DNA from: Metallyticus violacea
Taxonomy: Eukaryota > Arthropoda > Insecta > Mantodea > Metallyticidae
NCBI GenBank assembly: GCA_030762175.1
Contig: CM060843.1
Location: forward strand, 31,406,001-31,470,000
DNA length: 64,000 nt
Direction of reading: 5' to 3'
The notes beneath the pieces were generated by a model. It was not told the origin of the DNA, searched no databases, and saw only the letters and a list, made by a program, of their open reading frames with translations. Positions 11,498 to 24,765 of this stretch are shown here, in pieces. A program made the position numbers and the translations under genes. The first letter of the stretch is position 1. Each line of letters begins with the position of its first letter.

Positions 11498-12279
11498 CAA
11501 CAATTAGCAGGTAGATCAAGTAACTTTACCTGTAACCGAGCTAAACAACGTCATTTTATTAATATCCATAAGAGCAGACTTCCAGAGTCGCCCATGCCGG
11601 AATGCGGATACTGCGACAAATAAAATTGCATAAGTTCATTAGCAGACTTTCAAGCACTCCCCTATAAGACAGTCAAACAAATTATTAAAAAATGATCAAA
11701 TATATCGATGGGTCCACCTAGTCCTTGTGGAAAATTTCAACTAAAAGTGCATTACTGTGTAAAATGTTCAGCTGAAATCTTGGGTCGCTAAATATTAAAT
11801 ACAGCAGTCGCCAATATCGCTGAAGATATATTCTCAGAAATCAAGAAGATACATTCTCAGAAGTCAATGAAAAGCAAATTGAATTATTTTGTTTAACAGT
11901 ATATAAAGCCAAAAACCAAGGAATGAAAGAATCAGAGGCTACTATTCAGATGAAGCTAGTACAGCGTCACTTCACCTGATTTTCTTTGCCACTTTAATTG
12001 TTTGAGAGTTTTATATTCATTTTCTTCGAGTTTATTTTGGTATATTCTCGCGCTTTGATATTTCTGCATTCCGCAAAACTTGGTTACAAGCAGGGCTGAA
12101 AGCACTAGTTCTGCTAGTGGAATCATGGAATCTCTTGCTGCTACTGCAATGCCCGAGCGACAGCGGAGAGAGCCGAACTTTTCAGTACCAAACGAGAGAG
12201 GTGGGAACAGTAGGGATGCACTTTTTGCGTGCAGTGTGAATGTGAATAAGAATGTATAATGGACTGCATCAGAAAATTT
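11498..12279. other. Unassigned DNA upstream of the MULE-like remnant
   Basis: A 171-codon minus-strand open frame spans 11956-12471, but half of it overlaps the tandem repeat at 12280-12570 and it shows no domain. It may simply be leader sequence of the transposon to the right. Confidence 0.4.
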
Positions 12280-12570
12280 CATATGTATATTTCTAAAGTA
12301 CACCCGGAAAAGTTTAATGTTATCGTGCTTATTCAAAGAAGACAGCAACAGTTCGTATGCTTGGAATGTGGGAAGGAAAAGACAACATGTTTCTAAAGTA
12401 CACCCGGAAAAAATTAATGTTATCATGCATATTGTGAAAAGATAGCAATCGAGTGCATCAAAACATTTCATATGCCTGGAATTTGGGAAGGAGTGTAACT
12501 ACAGGAAAACTCCAAGACAGCATGTTTCTAAAGTATACCCGTAAAGTTGAATGTTAACGCCCTTGTTTTA
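12280..12570 (+). repeat. Three imperfect tandem copies of an about 100-140-bp unit
   Basis: The phrase TTTCTAAAGTACACCCGGAAA followed by TTAATGTTATC recurs at about 12289, 12390 and 12522 (the last as TTTCTAAAGTATACCCGTAA). CATATG(C/T)...GGAATTTGGGAAGGA-type text lies between. Unit length differs between copies. It sits just 5' of the MULE-like coding remnant, where transposon terminal or promoter repeats would be expected; that link is inference. Confidence 0.65.
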
Positions 12571-12589
12571 AATATACTACAATCATGAC

Positions 12590-13861
12590 CAATCACTGTG
12601 AAATGTGCAAGAAGAATTTCAATTATTGCATCCATCTTCAAAGGCCATCAGCGAGTTTACCATGGTGAGGGTTCAGCTAAAAAGAAAACAATGACTGCAG
12701 CTTACGTAGTCTTGAAACAACATCTGAACTTTTATTTGACATTTAGATTCAGTACACGAAATAAAAGTAAAATTGGAAGAACTACGGTTCTCATCCCTTG
12801 ACGATTTTAAAAACTAGAAGCAAGAAATTGAGGAAAACCGAGATCGATATTTGCATAAAATTATGGTTCTCGATTTCGTCTGATAAAATTGTAAGGCATT
12901 ATTATGCGTGTCATCGCTCAAGCAATTTTTTCCCCTCAAAGTAAAGCTGCCAGACACTTAAAATTGCAAGGAAGCATTATTGGCTGTCTAGGTCTTGCAA
13001 AGATACTAGTCAGGCAGGCCGAAGATAGAAAATGCTTAGTCACTCATGCTGGTCATCAACATGGCTTAAGTCACTTGGGACTACCAGAAAAAGAAAGGAG
13101 CAGTATCGCTGTTGCAAATATAATTCCTTTGCAAGCCATACTGGACAAAATTAGAGATTCGGTGTCAGATATTAAATTACAATGAATTCATCTATTAACC
13201 AGGCAGTATTTATATAATAATGGAACGATGCTATAATTTGTGCTCCTCATTCGTCAAGCATCGAAGTGATAGGACTAGTGTTGAGGCATGGGTGCTTGAA
13301 ATGAACTCGAGTGATAACTCATGTTGTTGTTTTATAAACCACAAGACACGGTCAGTGACTCCTACTCGGAAAAAACACAGCTTTTGCATTAATTATAATA
13401 ACAACGCACAGGGCCAACCATTAAAAATGTTTGGAAACGACTGTGTATGCATTGATGGAACGCAAGGACTTAACAGCCATGATCCTCTGAGGCAAGATTT
13501 TTCATGCGCCTTTCAGGTTCTGTCCATATTTTTCCAGTGCACAAAGTCGGTATTTGGAAACATTTTCCTGTAATGCAGAATGCTGGGCTTACTATCGTAG
13601 TTTCCATACTGGATTGAATACCAACATGCATATCGAGCGAATGTATCACACGCTCTAATATATGTATCTGCATAGAAAACGTGTGATACGCCTGGATAAA
13701 GAAATGTTTGAATTAATGTCCTTTGTTAAAGACAAGCATTTCGACACTCTAATTGTGATTACTAAAGGAAAAGTAAACTCTAAAATGAAAAACATACGCC
13801 ATAGGCACAAAGAAAGCCTGAAAACAAACAAGGACATCATTATTAGGGAAGATTGCGATTA
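12590..13861 (+). pseudogene. MULE-like transposase remnant with N-terminal C2H2 finger
   Basis: A broken coding region on the + strand. It opens with CEMCKKNFNYCIHLQ then (one base shift) HQRVYH, a C2H2 zinc finger at about 12596-12663. A segment with SLDDFKN and WFSISSDKIVRHYYACH-like text in shifting frames follows (12790-12910). Next is THAGHQHGLSHLGLPEKER, then IIPLQAILDKIRDSVSD (13041-13180). GNDCVCIDGTQGLNSHDP (about 13435-13487) looks like the first-Asp block of a MULE DDE domain. The central core is missing, and the C-terminal LNTNMHIERMYHTL and KRVIRL...IVITKGKVNSK blocks end at 13861. This architecture matches arthropod proteins annotated as MULE/SWIM-type transposases. It is dead: multiple shifts, a core deletion, no terminal repeats found. 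Confidence 0.6.
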
Positions 13862-16800
13862 GAAGATCCCATCCTCATCGAAAATGGTCGAGATATATTT
13901 TGTGCAAGATAATTATTTACATTGTAAATGCAAATTAATCTGCAGTGAATGTAATACATGCATTCTTGTATTATTGTAACTCTTGTACGAGTATTGATTC
14001 CACCATTAAATGGATGTGTGTAAATACATACACAGCGTATGTCAATTTCAGCTGTGCAATGAACACCCTAATTATTCTGAAAATAATGACTATATAGTAA
14101 ATAGTAATAGTAACGGTGAACATAATATGATATAAAGTAAAAATTCATCTATATAGAATTACCATTACAGCGACTTTATTTAAAATGTTGAGTATTATCA
14201 AAAGTGACAATAGCTTAATTACTAATGAACATTATTTGAAGCAAAATTTAGATGAAATATTTCAAAATTGTTTTGTTAAAATGTTACATTTTATATGTTA
14301 CAGTATTTAACAAAACAACGATATATTTTATTACTGTGATATAAGTGCGACATACATTTAATAGCTCATATTTAATTTAAATATAAACTTTGGGCCAATT
14401 TTTCGGAAAACACTCAAGTGCAGGAAAGAAAAACTGCCTACATGTGTGCTAACCGTTTGACAAAAATCTGTTTAGTGATAACAGATAAACGAATAGTACA
14501 TTCACACCCTATTATCAAATGGTAAATCAGCATGCTCTTAATTAACAATTACATATTCATTGCAAAATTGAAATGAATGTAAATAAGCAATTAGTTAATG
14601 AATGAGGTTAAAGTGCAGTTAATTACTTCTCTTTAATGCATTTTTAAACTTATTACTGTAGCCCTTTATTTATTGTATAGTGTTAAATTGTATATTTTGC
14701 AAATAACTTAGCATAACATTGTCGGGAATCATTGCTGTTCTAGCAGATAAATGAATGTATTGTTTGAAACATTTTGCTTCTGCTAAAATAAAACAATAAT
14801 ATAGACAACACTCAGTATCTGAAAAACTACTGCATTTGGAGCAGAGAGGTTCACTTTACTAACTTGTTCAGTATGATAAATAAAATGCAGGCTTTTGTTC
14901 AATATTAGTGATTTTTATTTGTAATCACGGTTTATTGGTGTTAATTACTGTGCTGTAATGTGATATCATTATAGAACAATTAATTCATGGTATAATGGTG
15001 AAAATTCTTACCCAATTAAAAGTTTCTTCAATTCTTGCAAGTAGTGAAAATGAAATGTTTCTGTACCATAAGAGATGATGGAACTTTGCTCCCCCACTGG
15101 CCTATTAGTCAAGAGGGTCTTCCAAGGAACATCACTCCACTATGTTACATATGTGTCATCTGTATCATAAATGCTATACATCCTTAATCCTTTACAGACG
15201 TCCATACACATAGTTTCTAAATATGCTGGATAATATTTACTATCTTTAATTAACCTGGGATGTTGTAACTTCTCGTTCACGCTATTATAGAAATTTGATA
15301 TCATTTATGCCCCGAAGATCGAAGATTGAGGGTAGTCATACATGCTGAGGGTTCATCAACTGCAGTAGCTCATGAAACACATTCTTAGTAGTTCTATAGT
15401 ACATGGAATATAAGAGTACAAAAAGACCCACTAGCCTAATCCAGAATATATAATAGTTCCATTTTAGTAGTTTTGATATGACTTTGATTTTAAATTTTAA
15501 TTAAGTTTTGGTTAATACATTTAGATCAGGTATAAAGTACGATAGAACTCTGTTATCATACAGAAAAGCACCAAACTTATATTAATTTTAAGTGGATTTT
15601 GAGGCATGAAATGGTCCTAATAATTTAAAATTCTGAAGGAAAAAAAACTTTATTACTGAATGCATAGCACATGCGATAAATCTAGAAATGAAAATGCAAT
15701 CTGTCCGTATCATTTTACACAAAGACAAATATTTTAAAAACAAGTCTTGCTGTAATTAAGTAAAAACAGTTATAAATGGACATTATTAATTTAATGAACA
15801 TGCAAAACATAACTTATGCGATGCTTATTTTCTTACTAAAGTGCAAAGCAAAGAAGATAACAATAACATATCCACAGTGTTCTCAAAAATCGAGGAGAGA
15901 CGACCAAGAACAGGATGACCTTCAGAGTCACAGGTGCTGGTATGTAGAACTTGCTGTAGTGTATGTGAAAATCCATTATATGACAATTTTTTATTGTTCA
16001 ATGTTGCATATCTCAAAAATCTTCTAGTGACTCCAATGCATTTTAAGATTCATTCATTTTAGTAATATTTAATAGTACGTTTGTTGTTTCAACTTCTACA
16101 GCTTGTCACAATTTCAATAGATATTATTATGTATATTATACTTTAACCACCGTATTTACATGTACTTATAATATTTTTATTTTGGTACTTCTTTAATTGA
16201 AAATAATATTCTGTATAACCAGAGTAGAAAAAAGTTCAACATGCTAGAGATAATATTTTTCTTAGCATACAGATGTAAACAGCCACGTTAACAAGTACTT
16301 TTCAAAATTTTTGCAATGTCTCGTTGAACAGTTTATAGCATTGTGGGCAATGTGGGAGAGCATAAACGGTTTTATATATTTGAAAATAATGAAAATATAA
16401 AAATAACACATCAATACATGCACGCTGCTGAAATACATTCTCACCTTTGGGTAAAAATTTAAACATTCATTGCCAATTGCTGTAGTGTAACACATTGAAT
16501 TGAATGGGATGAATGGTGCAATTGAAGCCATTAAGCTAATTACTATTTGACTCTTAGAGAAAATGGGCAAGGGTATGATTAGAACGTGCATTCTCTGCTT
16601 TTGCAATTTATTTTGGAATAATTGCATTACACAGTGGTCAATTGAATCAGAAGAGCAAAAAAGTGTGATTTTTGCTTAGTTGCTGAAGATTTATCCTTTT
16701 TGTTAGAAACTTCCATATATATATCAGGTAGATTTCCGATTCTGTTTGCCAACCTGATACAGCTTAAGAAATATTTTGCATAGTACTCATGTACTCATGT

Positions 16801-18149
16801 ACCAATCACCAGTCTAAACATCTAATTTACCAGTAAACTTGTGGTTAATATATAACACAGAATTATGTTGTTTTATAGCAATCTATTGAGAAAACTTTCA
16901 TAGCTAAACACGTAAGGATTGAGTTGCCAGGTAACATGTACTTTTACTTTTCCTATTTTACTCTGTGAGTAAGCTTAAAGATAGCAGAGTTATTAACAGA
17001 TAATTAAGACTTAGATATACTAATGAGAAACTTAAGAGTAATTGGATTTTTAGAATCATGTTATAGGCTCTTATAACTTACATACTTTATTGTTTGATTA
17101 ATGTTTAATGCCATTATTTATGCTACTGTTGTTACAGAGTATTTTTGCAAATTGTTTTATATTTCCTTTTGCTTATTTGCAGTCTACAGTATTCTGAATC
17201 TATGTGAAGTAGAACTTTATTTTGTAGCATTTATCCCTTGCCAAGTACTAACTATATGATCAAGACAATGAATAGAATTATTGAAAATGATATACGCTCA
17301 TTATTACCTCCATGCAACTTGACCAGGAAGAATTTAATTCTGTGAAGTTACTTAGCAGTTCACTAGGATCAAAGCATTTACCATATGTGTCATGGTAATG
17401 ACCATGGTTGATCATAAATTTCATCTTGTATACTTAATAAGAAATTACTTTATGAATGTTAAAAGATAAAAGAATGTTTCAAAAAGTGCCCTGACAATGC
17501 AACCTGTATTTTATTTTATGTACTGGAGATGATGAAAGTGAAGTCCACCACATGCTTATCACATGACATGACTACGCATGTGAAGACTACGCAAGTCTTT
17601 ATGCATATATTGTAATAAACTGTTGTAAATTATAACATCACATTAAAAAAAACTGTGACTTTATCCTTCGACAAATTCTCCCCCCCCCCCTTTTACCCAG
17701 TGTACCTGATTCTTAAACTAGGTCTTTTATTTTTTATTTATTTTCATTATACAATGTTTGTTACAATGTTATTTTATTTCTAACTTTAAGGAGGGTATAC
17801 ATTGTAAAGGTGTGTCTAACTAATTTTGCTACAGATTACCTGTATATATGTATTGCCAATTTTCTATTAGTTGTACATTATTACTGATTTTTTACCACTG
17901 TATTTAGTTTGTTAATACTACATTCTATTACATTTTAGTATTCACTATGATGTTGAGATATGTCCAGCTTTTTTTTTTTCCCCCTGATTACATAATAAAG
18001 TCGTTTGCCCTGTTTTTGTTTTGTAAGTTTTGTCCCCACAAATCGTTTTCAGGATTTTTTATTAATTCACAATCACATAAGTTATCTATTCTTAGTCAAA
18101 CCTGTGGAGATATTCACAATAAGGCCCATGTCCTGTTAGTAATGAACAA
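13862..18149. other. 4.3 kb AT-rich DNA without recognisable genes
   Basis: Repeated inspection of both strands gave no domain, SINE or LINE match. The longest open frame is a 121-codon minus-strand one at 16262-16627, which is hydrophobic-looking and AT-driven. A poly-C run lies near 17681-17690. It may be old, unrecognisable repeat or plain intergenic DNA. Confidence 0.5.
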
Positions 18150-21100
18150 AACCACGGGACGGATTGAAGAACTTAATTTTCATGCATTCAGCTAAAGTGA
18201 AAAAGTGCTGTATGTGTTCTTCTGCCAGTCGTTTCGGTTGCGAAGATTTTATTACATTGTCTTTTCTGGACCAGAGTCTTGATTCTCTTTTTCGAACTTC
18301 CAAATCCAGAGGCAAGATATTAAGTATGACTAATGCTTTGTATGTTGGGTAGTAGAAAAGGCCCCAATTATCCTATTTAGGATTTTTCTTTGAAGGCTTC
18401 TTAGAGGTTTACTGGTACTTTGAAGAATTAATCTATGGGCACAGACCTAATATCCTAATAATGAAGATAATGTCGCGTTGTTATGCAAACTAATAGCCTG
18501 ACTGGAGATATTAGGATAATCCCTTGTTATTCCAGCTATTTTGTTCATTATTAAAAAGCTTTGGCCAAATTTTCCTCGATATGGATTTTGAAAGATGTTT
18601 TCTCGTCTATATGTATTCCGAGATATCTTACACAATGGATTTTTTTAAAGGTCGCATTTGAAACTTCATGATTGGATATCTTTGCAATATCCTTTTAACA
18701 ATAAGTATTTGGCATTCTGCTGCGATATTCAACCTCAAGATCGTAGCAAAAATCGCTCTATTGGTAGTTACATCAGCACTACACTAGATTTGTATTCTAA
18801 TTCTAACCCGGAATTACCATAAATTAATATTAAAATATCATCTGCAAAAGTTTCAGCTAAATTTGACAAGTTGTTCAAATATGACTCTATGCCAATTCCC
18901 AAAAGATGGGACCACATATTGAATTCTGGAGGCAGCCCTTCGACAAATGTCTGGATAGCTTTTGTTCGCCTACTTTATAGTTAACGCATCTCTGATTAAA
19001 ATAGTCGGTTAATGAATTGTATGGACCCATGGAACATCCTAATACCAAGAATCGTTTGAATAACGCAGGCCACCATAGGATATCGAAGACTTCCCCTTTA
19101 TCTATAAATATCCCTAGATATATTTTCTCCTTTATCCCAACTATTGCAAAGGAATGGTTGCTTGCGTTCTCCGCGGAGTTTCCTGTTCTAAAGACAAATT
19201 GGTAGGGATACATCCCTTATAAATTTCTATGGATTTCTAATCTGATGATTAAGAGTTTTTCTTGGGCTTTAGGCCTCTATTGCTTTGGAAGTTGGGGATC
19301 TCTATCCGATCTTTTCTAAATATATCCAGATCTGCTTGTTTACAGATGGTAGGACTTCTGCTTTGTTTTCGACATGCGTTTAGTAACGAAACCAAGATCG
19401 GGGTTAGTCTTCCCCCCTTCTAAGGCCTACAGCACCTTCGCAGAGATACCATTAGGCCCGGGAACCTTCCTAAGCCTTAGATCGCAGATATGTGTATTCC
19501 GCTGCTACCTCATCATCAGAGAATGGTGGAACTTCCTGCTTGTTTAGGACAGGAGATTCCAACTCTCTGCGAATATTTCGATGGTATTCTGTTTCCATCT
19601 TCCTTAGGCAGTAAGGTATCTAATAGATACTTTATTGTCTCAATGAGGGAGGCTGTATATGATCCACCCGTCTTCACTAACCAGGGTGGATATGGTCTAT
19701 AGGTTGAAAATTTCTCTATCCAGTCTATATGGAAGACCCCAAACGTTTCTTGTTAAGCAATCTTCCAGAAATTTATTTCAATTTATCTATTTGGTCCTGG
19801 TTAGGAGACTCTCATATGCCAGCTTCCTCCTTCTATAAATCATTAGCCCTGTCTCCCTTTCCTCTTGCGATCGAAATTTTTCATATGCTGTTCTTGCTTT
19901 TCGAGCATTTTAGCGAAATGGCTGCAATCGATCATTTTCAGGGCCCCTAGAATTTTGAATAAAATTCTTAATTGCGGGAATATATGCTTGCATTGTTGAA
20001 ATTATTACGGCGATGAGCTCTTTTGATTCACATTTCTTCCCCTAACTACAATTTTCAGGAAATATAAAAGTATTCCTCAAATGGTCCCAATTTGCTTTTC
20101 GATAGTTGTACTTGAAGAAACTCTTTAAATCCCCATAATCATACAAGTCTAATTTGAAGCTAATTAAATTATGAGCCTTCTCATTGAATTTTTCAGAGAC
20201 TTTATCATCATGGATAAGGTTTATAGCATGGGAATTGTACACTGTACCGTCTAGTTACATTCAACACCCACTCGTCCAAACTATGTAGGTGGATTTTCCC
20301 GGTCTGTTTTAAATTTCTAGTTTTAATTCCATTAACAAACCTTCCATGAGGTCCGATCGATCATCCACTGTCCCACTATGCCAGAGATGAGACATGGCAT
20401 TAGCATCTAAACAATTTATACTTACCCTATCGCTGAACTTCCTCTCTCTCTCTCTCTCTCTCTAATTTTATTTAATCCTGATATAATGTCTAAACTAGGT
20501 TGGAAATAGAGACTTGATAACACAAATGTCCTGCCGACGAACAAGGTTTCTATACAAACACAATGAGAGTGTACTGTAAAAGGTTAGTTACAATATGATT
20601 TTTGTTTAATACAATTATAGCGCCATTGGGACATTGATACCGACTATCACATGCGAGGAGGCAGACATATAAGGAAGTCTACCGTTAATGTAATTGGGTT
20701 CCTGCGAATACAAAACATCTAACCTCATCTCCGACAGTCTTCGAATTTCTTGCTTAACTAATCTACTTCTACTTCTCGCCGCCTTTAGTTGACCTACACC
20801 TATTGAGATCTTTAAATGCATGTGGCATTGGGGCCATGGCAATCTTCCATCGAAGGGCAATCCTGCTGTGCATTCTGGAGAAGTATTTATAAATGTATTC
20901 CAAATTAAATGTTTGCTGACTCCTATCATAAGCATTCAATAAATTCATCAACTATCCAGGATCTGAGAGTAGAGCTAGGATTTTTAATTGTAGGCTGCCT
21001 TCAGGACGGGGAAGGTTCCTATTACGCGATAAACGCTAACATCAGTGTTTTGTTCCTCTAATGTAGATAATTTATTATTCAATTCATGGGATCTAGATTG

Positions 21101-21780
21101 AGTCCTTCCGTCTCTCTCTCCTCCTCGACCATGTCTAAAGTCTATATAGTCTTGGCCTATGTTAAATTTCTGTTAGTTGGTTCCATGGTCATAACCTCAC
21201 ATGTTGTAGTCCAGTGACCCTTGGGTCTGAAACTTTCAATGATATGTTTCAGGATTATTATCTTCAACAATTTCGCTTGTTTGCGCAGAGGAGCATGTGG
21301 ACGTACTGAGATTTAGATTCACTAGTTTTGCGCGATACGCCTGACATCTTTTAGCATCACGCCTCTTTTTAGAGGGGAGCTTATACCTTTCCACAAAGCA
21401 AAGGCAGATGTTTAGGCCGGCACCCTGATACGATATCCAAGTTCTTCCGACAAACTGTGGTAATTCCCTAAATAAAGTGTCATCCGAGACTTCGCTTGGA
21501 GGTTTATTAACCATAGTCAATCTTTTATATAAATCTATTTAATAAAAAGCTCTATGTCTCGCAGTCGTTTGAGATTGGTAATTTACATGTCCTCCCCCCT
21601 TTTGGAGCAGACAATTCAAACCCCTTCCAACTTGAATTTCTTGCAATCATTTCTGAAGTGGTCCTACTCTCCACAATGAGCACAGACCCATTTATCCTTC
21701 GTGCAGTTATTTACCACGTGTTCTATATTAATATTGCATCATGGGAGTACTATGAAGTCTTAACAATTAGGGAGAAGAAA
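18150..21780 (-). mobile_element. R1-clade LINE, decayed, ORF1 knuckles to RT end
   Basis: Minus strand, read right to left. Near 21740-21630 are CCHC knuckles: the end of one (HVVNNC) and then CAHCGE(stop)DHFRNDC, spaced C-x2-C-x4-H-x4-C. At 21520-21236 is an ORF1 tail or linker. At 20935-20615 is the start of an APE endonuclease, with RLVKQEIRRLSEMRLDVLYS followed by QEPNYINGRLPYM. At 20242-20042 is NYRKANWDHLRNTF, typical of the R1 endonuclease-RT linker. At 19213-18887 is the RT, with FIDKGEVFDILWWPALFKR and GCLQNSICGPIFW. At about 18430-18250 is LQRKILNRIIGAFSTTQH then ILPLDLEVRKRESRLW, the R1 RT C-terminal block. It is shorter than a full R1 element and shows internal deletions and many stops. 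Not in rDNA here. Confidence 0.72.
20443..20462. repeat. (CT)n microsatellite
   Basis: About ten CT units inside the decayed R1-type LINE. Confidence 0.9.
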
Positions 21781-21822
21781 TATGTGTGTATATACGCGCG
21801 CGCGCGCGCGCGCGTGTGTGTG
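21781..21822. repeat. (CG)n/(TG)n microsatellite
   Basis: Alternating purine-pyrimidine run: CG repeats at about 21796-21813 followed by TG repeats. Such sequence can adopt Z-DNA. Methylatable CpG in a pure CG run is uncommon in AT-rich DNA. Confidence 0.9.
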
Positions 21823-21833
21823 TCTAGCTTCTT

Positions 21834-22083
21834 GCCATTGAAGAACTCTAGTAGTTCGAAATATACCAATTTCAAGTGTGACTTTATCTAAGTGTTTTAT
21901 TCTTTTCTACTTTTATTACTACTGTTAATTTGTTACATTGTTAATAGTGTTATTTTATTTTTCATTTATATATAAATGAAAAATAATGTAACACTATTAA
22001 CAATGGCCATAGAAGAACTCTAGCAGTTTGAAATATAACGATTACAACTCTGTAACTTTTTCTTAGTGTTATATTCTTTTCTG

Positions 22084-22146
<63 letters not shown>

Positions 22147-22345
22147 TGTGTGTGTGTGTGTGTGTGTAAATGAAAATAATGTAACACTATTAACAATGTA
22201 ACTAAAATGACAATAACTAGAAAATGATAAAACACTTAGAAAAAGTCAAAGATCAGTGAACACTATACTGTGCCATAGAAGAACTCATGCAGTTCGAAAT
22301 ATAGTGACTTCTGTGTTTTATCCTTTTCTGCTTTTCTAATTATAA
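21834..22345. repeat. Cluster of PLE-type hairpin repeats (three degenerate units)
   Basis: Three copies of a motif reading GAAGAACTC...AGTTCGAAATATA (21839, 22013 and 22279). Each is flanked by a segment related to TTTCAAGTGTGACTTTATC and AGTGTTTTAT. Between them is a palindrome centred on 21970 (arms 21936-21970 and 21971-22005, about 33 of 35 bases complementary). The same repeat stands directly upstream of a Penelope-like ORF at 36.1 kb. I therefore read it as the long-terminal-repeat-like end of a PLE, present here without its coding part. Confidence 0.6.
22084..22167. repeat. (AT)n followed by (GT)n microsatellite
   Basis: About 29 AT units then about 12 GT units, interrupting the second hairpin unit. 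Confidence 0.95.
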
Positions 22346-22378
22346 TTAATTACTTACACACACATGTGTATAACTAAA

Positions 22379-22495
22379 GGTATGTATGTATGTATGTATG
22401 TATGTATGTATGTATGTATGTATGTATGTATGTATGTATGTATGTATGTATGTATGTATGTATGTATGTATGTATGTATGTATGTATGTATGTAT
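22379..22495. repeat. (GTAT)n microsatellite, about 29 units
   Basis: Nearly pure tetranucleotide GTAT/TATG array of about 117 bp. Confidence 0.95.
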
Positions 22496-22915
22496 CTACT
22501 GCCCTTACCTAATTAAACTTACTTCCACTAGTGTGGACACTCTTAACATTTCTGGAACTTGCTAAAAATCTATGTGTAAATTCCGTTTGGAATTCATTTT
22601 CACTCATCTTATCTTCAAGGTTTGTGAAATATACAAGCGCCGAGAGCTTTTCATTGCTGTTTGGCACGTTATACAATATCATGGTCTCCACTTTCATGGA
22701 CGCTCCACGGTGTTTTCCTGTGCTGGCTTAGTATACTCTATTAATTTCCTTTTATCATCCTCAGAGTAAACCTCAAAACACAATGGGAGCCAGTCTATTT
22801 ATAGCTTGTGCTATTTTATCTTCCTTACTTGTCTTTCCTTTGGCGATAACGATTTTGCAGCGACTGATGCAAAGGTCGGTTGAGACTGCATTGCCATATC
22901 TTCATTGCTTCGCTC

Positions 22916-23239
22916 TCCTTAACAAAGAGTCGGTCCTGGTGGTGTAGTGGTTACCATACTTGCCTCCTCAACCCAAGATCGCGGGTTCGAACCCGGCCAG
23001 GATCGATGGATTTTTTCGGGGCGTAAAAATCCTAAGTATGGCTTCCTTCGGAAGGGAAGTAAAGCCGTGAGTCCCGTGTCGTACATTTATGGCACGAAAA
23101 AGAACCTCAAGCCTGAAAGAGAGGCCTCTGAGCAAAATTTGTCGGCCGTTTCACGCCCTGAGTTGAATGGGACGCTGATGACCTGAGCTGTTAAAGAGCG
23201 TCCATAAATAAATCATTCAAAAAAAATTCCTTAACAAAG
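22916..23239 (+). mobile_element. SINE B copy 2, best preserved, with 12-bp target duplication
   Basis: Complete head GTCCTGGTGGTGTAGTGGTT (A box) and GCGGGTTCGAACCCGGCC (B box), resembling a Glu/Val-type tRNA, then the full SINE B body and the 3' end at TAAATAAATC plus an A run. The element is about 22928-23227. The direct repeat TCCTTAACAAAG at 22916-22927 and 23228-23239 is perfect. This copy is the best one from which to define the family. Confidence 0.9.
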
Positions 23240-23377
23240 CGTAGCATTTTCCTTTTCTACTTCTGGACATTTTTCCATAATAAAAATTTATCCTACAATT
23301 AATTTATATAAAAAGCTCCTCTTTACCTGGTATATTTTCTCCCTAGTTGTTCTGTCAACAGAGCAGAGAACTGTTTC

Positions 23378-23502
23378 TAATTATATTATATTATATTATA
23401 TTATATTATATTATATTATATTATATTATATTATATTATATTATATTATATTATATTATATTATATTATATTATATTATATTATATTATATTATATTATA
23501 TC
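23378..23502. repeat. (ATTAT)n microsatellite, about 25 units
   Basis: Pure pentanucleotide array of about 125 bp. Purity implies recent expansion. An open frame running through it codes only for a Y-I-I-L repeat and is not a gene. Confidence 0.95.
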
Positions 23503-23949
23503 GACCAATCTAATTTGACTTCTCTCGTATTAACCTGTTCTCTCTGAGCTACGTAGATACTGAAAACCGAACCGCTTTGCGGAACCTCTCGCACCGGTGT
23601 TCCGCGGACCGACTAAGGTAGGGATCTCGCCAGGAGAGACCTCCTGGTCGAACTCGTAGGAAATGAGTGGGTGAGCATTTACGCCAGAGAAATGTTCCGG
23701 TTATATTCTTTACACCTATTACCAAAATATGCTTTGAAGTAAAAATATGGAAAATAGTTATTATAAGTTCTTTTCTAAACGACATATCCTCTACTCGCTA
23801 TCCAACGTTTATAACTCCTGTCTACCGGACTAAGTACAGTTGTCCATGGTTCAGGATGGGGACCTGGAAACTTTCCTTAAAACGGTTAGCTGATTGTAAG
23901 CGCATACAATCTCACAATATTTAAGGGTCGAGCCCCTTTCGTGACATCA
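23503..23949. other. Unassigned, relatively GC-rich segment
   Basis: Short open frames on both strands between the pentanucleotide array and the mariner. GC-richer text such as CTCGCACCGGTGTTCCGCGG at 23589-23608 hints at transposon-derived sequence, possibly related to the hAT fragment on the other side of the mariner, but nothing decisive is visible. Confidence 0.35.
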
Positions 23950-24713
23950 TATGAAGATAGGTCCATAAATTTCCCGCCTAACCAGTTTCCAGGTATGATA
24001 AAGACTAAAACGAAAATCCCTTTTCAATATATTACTCTTTATTGCAATACATTTTCCATGTCGTTGAATTAACATTTCAACCCCCCCCCCCCCAAATAGT
24101 CAGAACTCTTGTCTGAAAAATGGGCATAAATAGTATCTCTCACTTGTTCGCACACTTAAATTTTCTTCCTCTAAGGTTCTTCTTGAGTTTTGAGAAGATG
24201 AAATAGTCACTGAGAGCTAGATCTGGACTGTAGGGTGCATGGTCGATCTCCTTCTTCACGGTTTCCTTTGCAAAAAGGAGTGTGTGCACAGGCGCATTGT
24301 CATGAAGAAGGCGCACATGACCACTCAGCTTTCCTCGCCTTTTCTCTTTGTGCAGTAGGCCAGCCTAGTACTCCCCTTTTACTGTGATGGTCCTCTCCTT
24401 GAAGTCAATGAAGAATATTCCTTCACAGTCCCAAAAGATTGTGCCCATGATCTTTTTGGTTGACTGAGGACTTTGGTCTTTAAAGGTGCTTTGCCAGGTT
24501 TACGCCACTACATTGATTCTCTTTTGAATATAGGATCAGAGTAGAGGACCATAGTTTGATCTCCTGTAACAATTGTTGGCAGAACTTCTCTCTCGTTGCC
24601 ACGGCAGAGCTCCAAAAGATGTCTAACAACAGATGACTCATTGCTGCTTTTGGACTGAGGAAAGAAGTCTAGGCACCCTTCTTACAATAACGTTATTCAT
24701 GTTTAAATGTTCG

Positions 24714-24765
<52 letters not shown>

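Noticed and set aside
11956..12471. 171-codon minus-strand open frame, among the longest in the window
   Set aside because: Half overlaps a non-coding tandem repeat; no domain, and on the opposite strand to the transposase remnant.
16262..16627. 121-codon minus-strand open frame
   Set aside because: Phe/Ile-rich from AT bias, no domain, no neighbours, no splice support.
22930..23003. tRNA gene (Glu/Val-like) at the SINE B head
   Set aside because: Same reason; the head recurs with the same body eight times.
23347..23547. 66-codon open frame with a Y-I-I-L repeat
   Set aside because: Translation of the (ATTAT)n array.
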